From Spongilla lacustris (Eukaryota; Porifera; Demospongiae; Spongillida; Spongillidae), in assembly GCA_949361645.1 (NCBI GenBank), contig OX442434.1, forward strand, positions 2,010,985-2,074,984: a stretch of 64,000 nt of DNA, written 5' to 3'. The notes beneath the pieces are model-generated. The model saw nothing but the letters and a program-made list of their open reading frames with translations, had not been told where the DNA came from and ran no database searches. This document shows positions 57,201 through 64,000 of the stretch, piece after piece. The translations under genes were made by a program, and so were the position numbers. Each line of letters opens with the position of its first letter. Positions within the stretch are counted from its first letter, which is position 1.

Positions 57201-59417
57201 TATTTAGTTGTCAGAAGTTCCACCATGACTCTGGCCAACTGCTGCAATGATGTTGGGTGAGCCACTTTTCCAATCAACCCATCATAAGAACAAGCACTGT
57301 GTATAAGGGCCTTGGCTCCAAGTACAATATCATCTAGCCAACTATTTTGACTGCAAATAAGTGGTGTGAAAAAACTCTTTGTCACCAAAAGATCCACTAA
57401 ATTGACAAGTGCAAGAAATGCCTCATTTGCAAATGCAGAATAAGAAAGAATGTCATAGGCACGTGCCGCAGTGATTGAGGGAGAGGCGGTAATGTTTAAG
57501 TTAACACTCCATTTGCCATCACAAATAAACTCAAAATGATTTTTTCCTGACATGGCCCCCACAAAAATAGCATGTACAACCTGCACAAGACATTTGATAT
57601 TTGGGTAGCCACCTTCTCCAAAATCAAGAATGGAATTTATAAACGGAGATATCCAAGAAAACACACTAGTGCGTGATTTTCTGTGAGCAGTTGCAGTATA
57701 TGCATTTTCTTCTTCAGTTTCATAGTCCAGATCATCTGCAACTGTTTGTGTGAGCTGTATAACTTCTTGTGGCCGCAGTGAAGGTTTCCAATCCTGCACA
57801 ACCTGACTATTGGACACCAACTCACTATCTGATTCAAGTGAAGTGGTATCCTCCATGTCACTATTCAACGTAGCCCACTGAGTCAGCTCAAAGCAGTAGT
57901 AGGGGTTACTAAAGATATCACTAAGAACTACTGATGCATCCTTGGAGGTATGCTGCCAAAATCGTGAACCCAGCTTATCAAGGAGGATGGAGTAACATTG
58001 CATAGCAGGCCAGAAGACTGTAGTGCTGGCGCTCTGAACAGTGGGGTGTGTGTGAGTACAGCGAGCTTTGTCTACTCTAGATGTGTAATTCTTGTCTGCA
58101 TTGACTGTAAGATTGAGTAGCACAGTATCCACTAATTCTCTATGACCATTCACACTCATCAACCTTGAGCGAATGCACCCACCATCCATGGCTTTGATTA
58201 GCATACAGATCCCTATCCAAAATTCCTTAGGAGATCTATGAACAAACAAGTGCTTTGGCAAGATTGTTTGGTTCCTCCTTTGCTCGGCAATTTCTGTAGA
58301 ATGATAACAGGGTATAAACTTGCATATCTTAACAGATCACACATCAACCCCCAAAATGCAAAGATTTCACCTCTCACCTGCACAGTCATCATCATTTAGG
58401 AAGAGGTTAAAACTGATAACAGCCATCATCCAATTAATCACTTCCTCCATTTCATCATAATCATCCCAATCCAGAGAGCCTAGTGATTTGACTGTCCGCA
58501 CAGCCCATGAGCACACCTGGGGTAAGTACAACAGCTGAAGTTGATATATACCACGTTGAGGACATGAAAACTTAATTTCCATTATTCAGATCTATACAAG
58601 GTTTGCCTCCCAGTTCCCTGGTCAATCCCAAGGATTCCTTTCCCCCTTAAATGAGGACATATACATTCAGAGTTGTGACATAATGAAATGGATAGTCCAA
58701 TATTTATTCACCATTAAATATTTATGGTATGATGTTTTAATGAACTTAATACAAAGTTTAAATAACAATATGAGACAGGTATTAGCCTACCTTCTGGTTT
58801 GGATGCACAAGCAAAAGGTATAGTCCAGGGTACTTGTCATTAATTTGTGGCAGTTGGTCTATCTCCTCCAGTTGTTCTATTGCTGTGGCCAGCTGGTCGT
58901 TCAGCTCGTGTGACATCAACAGCTTTGGGAACTTAAGCAGCTCCCGAATAGGGCAATCAAGAGTGTGACCTCTGTACTGTGACAACTGGCTGTACTGCTG
59001 CTCATCCTCTTCGGTACAATCTGTCTTAATGTTCTCCAAGGCACTACAAAAATACTCCCTTAACCTATCGGTGTTACTTTTATTGACGAGCTCAACAAAA
59101 TACGAACGCTTTGTTTTAAACCTTGGGTCAATGTTAAATGCTTCTTCTACCAGCTGATGATATACTTCAACACAGTCCATACAGCGAGATAGGCTGCGAG
59201 TAGCCTGCTCTATCCAGCTGTCATTTATAATAGTCCCTAGTTCCGTATCAAAGGATTTCAAATATTTGTGCAAGTGACACTGCATGAACTGAGTGTCTGC
59301 ACACCAGAGACATTCACTGCAGCTTGGTGTTGTTTCCTGAAAGAAAAGCTGAATTCACTACCTACACATAAAAGCTCAATGTTTTATAACTTGCGGCTCG
59401 CTTACCGACGTTGCCAT
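42229..59417 (-). CDS. SETX: Senataxin-type Sen1/UPF1-like helicase (23 exons, complete)
   Basis: Exons: 59406-59417, 58791-59336, 58378-58516, 56830-58293, 56676-56774, 53541-55633, 52559-53113, 51090-51248, 48122-48323, 47345-47461, 47255-47291, 47008-47089, 46731-46802, 46456-46574, 46355-46400, 45330-45513, 45112-45211, 44974-45075, 44439-44579, 44347-44392, 44225-44289, 43172-43259, 42229-43119; 7359 nt, 2452 aa (human 2677). The N terminus (1 to about 720) matches the Sen1-N helical domain (LYLLLVHPNQK, EFWIGICM, FWPAMQCYSILLDKLGSRFW). Residues about 720-1450 are disordered and Ser/Asp-rich. SF1B helicase motifs: I GPPGTGKT (exon 8), Ia CAPSNTAVDE (9), II VIVDEASQ split between 15 and 16, III GDPLQL (16), IV QYRM (17), V VDGYQGKEKD (20/21), VI QRMNVSLTRGR (22). 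The basic C tail starts PDWSALIQSA. Senataxin resolves R-loops and aids transcription termination in the nucleus. The exon 14/15 junction is the least certain. Confidence 0.93.
43617..43704. repeat. Long perfect-stem hairpin (38-bp arms, 12-nt loop)
   Basis: The arms 43617-43654 and 43667-43704 are reverse complements with a single mismatch (GTCGTG against CATGAC). It lies in the SETX intron between exons 21 and 22 and could be a tiny MITE or a hairpin RNA source. Confidence 0.7.
48402..50423 (+). mobile_element. Decayed Ginger2-like DNA transposon inside SETX intron 8
   Basis: A 2-kb insertion lies between SETX exons 8 and 9, on the opposite strand. Both ends carry arrays of palindromic CCGGTTGATYAACCGG-type repeats (48420-48560 and 50236-50420), and the outermost bases are TGTCC and GGGACA. 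Inside is a plus-strand gene relic with integrase and Ulp1-like protease parts. Integrase plus CXC plus Ulp1 is known from Ginger-group transposons. No clear target-site duplication was found, so the exact ends are approximate. Confidence 0.65.
48612..50240 (+). pseudogene. Transposon protein relic: integrase fragment, CXC motif, Ulp1-like cysteine protease
   Basis: Parts in order: an N-terminal segment (48612-48851; MDKSASCKIFEEYVDSLFP, then a +1 shift to FRHFVKKGGFALLDMP) ending at a GTAAG donor; an integrase zinc-finger/core start (49110-49367; LCETCSLR, then after an intron QIDLIDMRHLP and WILHIVDHWS) carrying only the first catalytic Asp, the rest of the core being absent; a Cys-rich CXC region (49570-49700; SCRSGCHSKKKCSCKSG); and a Ulp1-type protease (49755-50240) with NHW, VYDSN and DCGLF supplying His, Asp and Cys. 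A second frameshift at about 49960 separates the protease halves. These lesions mark it as non-functional. Ginger2/TDD affinity is judged from the integrase wording and domain set; a Polinton fragment is less likely because no other Polinton genes are present. Confidence 0.65.
50424..51089 (-). other. Remainder of SETX intron 8
   Basis: AT-rich, no ORF or repeat of note. Confidence 0.5.
51425..52033. mobile_element. 609-bp foldback (long inverted repeat) element in SETX intron 7
   Basis: Ends AAGTGGGGGACA and TGTCCCCCACTT. Arms of roughly 270-280 bp pair over most of their length with scattered mismatches: TTGTGATGTGGCAGTC, TTTATTACTCT, GGGCTTCA and GACATCCA all recur inverted. The centre is near 51725. 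No ORF. It would form a long, imperfect dsRNA in SETX pre-mRNA. Confidence 0.8.
55634..56675 (-). other. SETX intron 5
   Basis: About 1.0 kb without coding sequence. A small imperfect hairpin (CTTGCATG ... CATGCAAG, with CCCCACACCCTC/GAGGGTGGGG inside) lies at about 55867-55928, and a C run at 56382-56395. Confidence 0.5.
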
Positions 59418-59542
59418 GCGGGTGATCTGAAAAATAAACGAATACGGATAATAAGAACGGTGAACTGAGACAAAAAAAAATCATTATTGTATTATTCCCA
59501 CGTGTTATTAGAAGGTTTCAGTGGTTTTCAAGAGTCGTAGAG
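59418..59542. promoter_or_regulatory. Candidate bidirectional promoter SETX / SND1
   Basis: Only 125 bp lie between divergent ATGs. A central palindromic E-box CACGTG is at 59499-59504. A TTTTTCAG-like acceptor just upstream of the SETX ATG (gene sense) suggests the 12-nt first coding exon may follow a leader intron, so the true SETX promoter might lie further into or beyond SND1. Confidence 0.5.
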
Positions 59543-60853
59543 ATGTCGCAGACACAAGGAGGTGCACCACAGCAGCTTAAGCTGAACAAGGGAATTGTGA
59601 AACAGGTTAGCCTATGCAAGGTCCTGTGCGTACACCGATGACAATGCCTTTTATTGCCTACAGGTCTTGTCGGGCGACACAGTGGTCATTAGGGGACAGC
59701 CAAAGGGAGGCCCGCCGCCCGAGAAGACGTTGGGGCTAACGAATATTACGGCTGCCAAGTTGGGTCGGCGAGCGAATCCGCCTAACAATGTCACAGAAAC
59801 AAAAGACGAGGTGCGCTTTCATTAGAACTAATCGGCGTTGGTTCAATGTATTGCATTGCATTGTTTGCTTTTGATGTCTGTAAATGTGTGCGTGTGTGTG
59901 TGTGTCTATTTGTGTGTGTGTCTATTTGTGTGTGTCTATTTGTGTGTGTGTGTGTGTGTGTGTGTGAATGTGTGTGTGTGTGTGTGCGAATGGTGAAATA
60001 GAACAGGAAGATATTTGGCTGGCTTCAATAAGCACTCCTGCCCCTGCCAAACTCATGCCTTTATAAATAGGTGTTCACAAAGCCCTATTTCTGTATGCTA
60101 TATATATATATATACACACACAACCACACAGCTTGTGTGTACAACTTGTCATTGTTCATGTGTCATTTCCCATGCATGTCTGTGGTCTCATTCTTACTTT
60201 TTTTAACCATGAAGCCAACTGTTTCACATTTCCTTGTAGCCTTTTGCTTGGGAAGCTCGTGAGTTCTTGCGAAAGTTGCTGGTGGGCCAAGATGTGTCGT
60301 TTGCTGTGGAGAACAAAGTTGAGTCTGGTCGTGAGTATGGAACAGTCTGGGTGTCCTTACCAGGCAGTGCAGAACCTCAGAATGTTTCCGAGTTGCTGCT
60401 GTCGGAAGGTCTTGTGCAAGTGAGGCAGGGCAATGCCAGGCCATCGGAGTGAGTCATGTGATCAATTGTAAGGGGGCTGGGCCATGTGATCAGTTTTGTC
60501 ACTGAATCCTGTGCATCTCATGTGTGACACATGTCGCATGTGTGTAAGGCTTGTACAAGTGGCTGTGGAGTCTATTTGTAACCAGCTAAACAGCTTATTT
60601 AGAAGTAACATTGTTTGGACTAGAATGCAAGGTGGTTCCTGCTATTCATACCCTCCCCGAGGACAAAGCTTTGTGTTCTGTTTTGTGTGTGTGTGTGTGT
60701 GTGCTTATGTTTTGTCTTGTGTTGTGTACACCGTTGTTGTGTATATGGCTATGTGTTGAAGATGAGTGGTGTATACGTGTATGTCATAGGTGTGCATTAA
60801 ATTTGTTGTGTGTATTTGCAGTGCTATTACATGTGTGTGTGTGTGTGTGTGTT

Positions 60854-60916
<63 letters not shown>

Positions 60917-61795
60917 CTCTCTCTCCCTCCCCGTAGAGAATACCAAAAGCTGGTTCAACTGGAGGCACAAGCCAAGGCTTCCAACAAGGGCAGATGGAAA
61001 AAAGATGCAGACCAGGCAGTGAGTTCTGTGCTTTATTTTGTGTTCATTTTAATCATACTGCAGCATATCTAGTTGTTGAGTTTTTTTTCCCCTTCTATAT
61101 ACCCAACAGCATGCTTCTAACCCTTCTATTTCACCCATTTCATGATGTATTGTATCTTTCACTTCTACTTCTCCTTCGTCATCCCACTTTTGTGTGATAG
61201 TCCCTTTGTTGTCTGAGCTTTCTAGGCCCTTAGTGTATTAATACATTGTAGATATTCGACGGTAGCCCTTCCCCTTGCAGGGTGCAAAGATGGCTTTGTA
61301 ATGTTGTAGCAAAGGTTTGAGTTAAACAAAGAAGGCTTTATGAGATCTTACAATAGGTTCTCTATCAATGAAGAGTCGCCTTACTCCATCCAGTCTTTCT
61401 TCTGACCTCATCCAATTTCTTGTCCCATCTCCTGAATTTCTTTGCTTCTTGTCAGTTTTCTTTAAGGGGAGGAGTTTCTGTTAACTGTGTTCCTCTGACT
61501 TGCTACCACTGCTGGTCTTTTAGTTCCAAATCACCTTGTTTTACCCCTGTTTTTTTTTTTTATATAAGCCTGTTCGAGAAATTGTCTGGAACGTCGAGAA
61601 CCTCAGAAATCTAGTGGAGAGGAACCAGGGAAAAGAGGTTGATGGTAAGACAGTTGAGAGTAGTCGCGCACTAGTAGTAGTGTTGTAGTAGATTTTAGCA
61701 GTGTAAGTATGTACAGTGTACCAATCAGTAACCCAAGTGGCAAGAATCTCATTTAAATATCAAAATCTGGGAGCTCTAATTAGTTGCATAATGCC

Positions 61796-61863
<68 letters not shown>

Positions 61864-62954
61864 GATGTATGTGTCATTGTGTATGGTTGTATGTGTGCAT
61901 ACATATCTATATTGCATGTAGTTTGAAGTGCCATAGCAAAGAATGGACTTATGATATATCAATAATTAGACACATATATGTAATCAATTTACACAACCTC
62001 TCTCTTCTTGCTGTGATTGTATCATACAACCCGCAATGTACATTTGCATACACACACGCCCACCCCACATTCACTGGATGAACAGGCATCGTGGAGTATG
62101 TCAGGGATGGCAGTACACTTAAGGTGTTGCTGCTTCCATCATTTCAGCACATCACTGTGGCTATGTCAGGGATTAAGGTCAGCTCTTGTACATTTTTATT
62201 GATGGTGGCAGGCTAATGTAATCATGTGTGTACATTCATATTTATTTAATGCAGCATTTATATTTTAAATTTTTTTTACAAATAACATTGTAGCTACTCA
62301 CGTTTAAAAAATGTCTTTATGATATGGTACAAATCCTGTGTGCTATGTGTTACTGCAAAGTACACATGTAGCATTGTGCAGTCACTTTGGAGTCCCTCCT
62401 CCCCACCCCTGTTTCTAGTGCCCCATGGTCAAGCGTGAAGGAGGGAAAGAAGTGCCCGAACCATTTGCCGATGTAGCGAAGTTCTTCACGGAGTCACGGC
62501 TGTTGCAAAGGGATGTCAAGATCTTAATGGAAAGCCATTCTAACAACCAGAGTGTGCTGGGAACCTTTACACATCCAGTGAGTGGTACCTGAATGATACT
62601 GTGCTGTGGTCTAACTTTGGCATCACTTATATGCCACTGAAGTTGTTTATGCCAACTTTTTCTTTGTTTATTTTTTCAAGGAACAAACAAAAAAGATAAC
62701 ACTTGCATTGAAGTGTAGATACTCGTAACTAGAGCTATGATGGGCATCCTTTTAAAAAACATTTTGTAGAGAAAGTTCGATGCTCTCAGAGACTGTCCCA
62801 TACGTTGTAATGTTGGGGCAGCTCTTGACTTCCCTTTGTCTTTCCAGGTGGCCAACATAGCTGAGCTTTTGTTGAGAGAAGGTCTGGCACGTTGTGTGGA
62901 CTGGAGCATGGGTGTCGTGACCAGTGGCAAAGACAAACTTCGGGCTGCAGAGAA
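59543..62954 (+). CDS. SND1: SND1 / Tudor-SN (p100), 5' part
   Basis: Eight exons in phase: 59543-59605, 59664-59810, 60240-60448, 60937-61018, 61569-61644, 62086-62177, 62419-62577, 62848-62954; 311 codons plus two bases, ending at a donor, so the gene continues past the window (human SND1 is 910 aa). The first staphylococcal-nuclease-like domain shows [13 protein letters not shown] and [12 protein letters not shown]; the second shows [37 protein letters not shown] and [14 protein letters not shown], all matching Tudor-SN blocks. SND1 is an RNA-binding component of RISC and transcription/splicing complexes with repeated SN-like domains and a Tudor domain; the Tudor part is outside. Exon 4 may end at the GT at 61019 (chosen, in phase). 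Confidence 0.94.
59885..59987. repeat. (TG)n interrupted microsatellite
   Basis: TGTGTG with CTATT interruptions in SND1 intron 2. Confidence 0.95.
60833..60914. repeat. (TG)n just upstream of the SND1 exon 4 acceptor
   Basis: An 80-bp TG tract followed by CTCTCTCTCCCTCCCCGTAG; this UG-then-pyrimidine layout resembles the CFTR exon 9 acceptor. Confidence 0.95.
61798..61860. repeat. (TG)n microsatellite
   Basis: A pure TG tract in SND1 intron 5. Confidence 0.95.
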
Positions 62955-64000
62955 GTGAGTTTTTGGGAAAATAATAAGCAGTACTTTGATATACTTGTGT
63001 GTAGCAGAAAGCATTAATCAATGTGAACAGTAACTTGATACTGTCTTGGCACCAGACCTGTCTGCATGTGTATGCATCGAACACACATTCTGATGATAGC
63101 ATAAAAACATGTACAGTGTAGGAGTTACCTTTCCCATCTGTGGTTAGCACTTCTATATTGTGACCATTTCCTCATAAATATGACACCTCCCTAATAGAGT
63201 CATTTCCTTCATCATAGCCAGGTAATGCTGTCTGTCAGAAGAAGGTTTCTGTTTATCATTGCCTCGAGCCATGTTTTCTAAGCCTTTATTAGTTTGTGCT
63301 GAAAGTAGGGATTAGGAGCTTACCCTTGTGTGTCAAAGGACAGTTAGCTAGCTACCCATGTGAATTTTATGTGGATGTAGGTTGCAGTGGATAGCGCCCA
63401 TTCGATAAGCTGGTTCAGTGTAGAGGATAACATTCCAAAATTGTACTGACACAATGTCAGGCCATTACAATATTTAACCTGACATGTTAACGAAATTGGT
63501 CGGTCATTGTTTTATGAATACAGTCAGTGCATTGGGAGAAAGTACACATCTTGAAATGGTTTCTAACGTATTTGGTCATTATCAACATAGTCATTAAGAA
63601 AGTTGTCCCAATCTTCAAGATTTAACGTGTATGCAGGCTCACTGATAGTAGTTTTGGATGTTGGTGGTGCCCTTGGTGTCGTGTGTCCAGGTGCCTGCAC
63701 TGCTTGTCCTTTCACCATAAACGAACTCTGCTGGAATAGCATCCCACTGAGCCAGAGGACGGCTGTCAACTGCTGTTCGAAGAAGACTGCCAAGACGGTT
63801 TTTCCCTCGCAAGCTCTGCCTGTCAGTTTTGATGTGCTTTATGTCCACTTGGTGCTGGGATACAAAAAGTAGCTTAGTTAGTCTAGCTCAATTAGTCCCA
63901 AGATGTTGCTCCACTTCTGGGCATTTGCTGCGTTAAAGGGCTTCCACTAGTCAGTGCGGTATCCATCCTTTGCAAGATTCAGGTAGTGCTTAGCCATATT
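62955..64000 (+). other. SND1 intron 8 (runs off the window)
   Basis: Starts at the GTGAGT donor. No further SND1 exon is recognisable to 64000; the only coding-like signal is the minus-strand fragment at 63563-63880. Confidence 0.6.
63563..63880 (-). pseudogene. Possible hAT-type transposase C-terminal fragment
   Basis: One minus-strand frame reads VDIKHIKTDRQSLRGKNRL then GSLLRTAVD, resembling the C-terminal dimerisation region of hAT transposases (IKT-RNRL---LLRI pattern). Another overlapping frame ends EPAYTLNLEDWDNFLNDY with a stop at 63563. The switch between frames suggests a frameshifted relic. It lacks a start and upstream domains in the window. Family assignment is weak. Confidence 0.3.

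Overview
The window is eukaryotic, intron-rich DNA from an animal. Seven protein-coding genes can be reconstructed exon by exon; all have clear metazoan relatives and joined reading phases that fit. They are an ODF3/CIMAP-type ciliary protein (minus, 3' end off the left edge), a NELL-type secreted protein (plus, complete), mitoribosomal protein mS35 (minus), the Rab-GAP TBC1D15 (minus, complete), the ESCRT-I subunit TSG101 (plus, complete), the R-loop helicase senataxin (minus, complete) and SND1/Tudor-SN (plus, runs off the right edge). A marine invertebrate, most likely a sponge, is my best guess from gene spacing, divergence and the very frequent TACATGTA motif; I cannot prove the taxon.

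Layout: 250-3545 ODF3-like(-); 3855-19625 NELL-like(+); 20302-22926 mS35(-); 22927-25948 intergenic, mostly a 2.6-kb 17-bp satellite; 25949-32513 TBC1D15(-); 32687-40058 TSG101(+); 40059-42228 intergenic; 42229-59417 SETX(-); 59543-62954 SND1(+, partial), then an intron to the right edge with a possible hAT fragment. Three neighbour pairs are head to head with only 125-310 bp between start codons (ODF3/NELL, TBC1D15/TSG101, SETX/SND1), so each gap is probably a shared bidirectional promoter. Two pairs are tail to tail (NELL/mS35, TSG101/SETX).

The genes are unrelated housekeeping, ciliary and secreted functions, not a pathway. What stands out is the introns. They hold more than a dozen minisatellites and many (TG/CA)n, (TATG)n and purine/pyrimidine arrays. 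Several start exactly at a splice donor, or end next to an acceptor and take the place of the polypyrimidine tract. Intronic transposon remnants include a decayed Ginger2-like DNA transposon (integrase fragment, CXC, Ulp1-type protease) inside SETX, a 609-bp foldback element, and several short inverted-repeat elements.

Most long open frames in the window are translations of tandem repeats and are not genes. I saw no rRNA, tRNA or CRISPR features.
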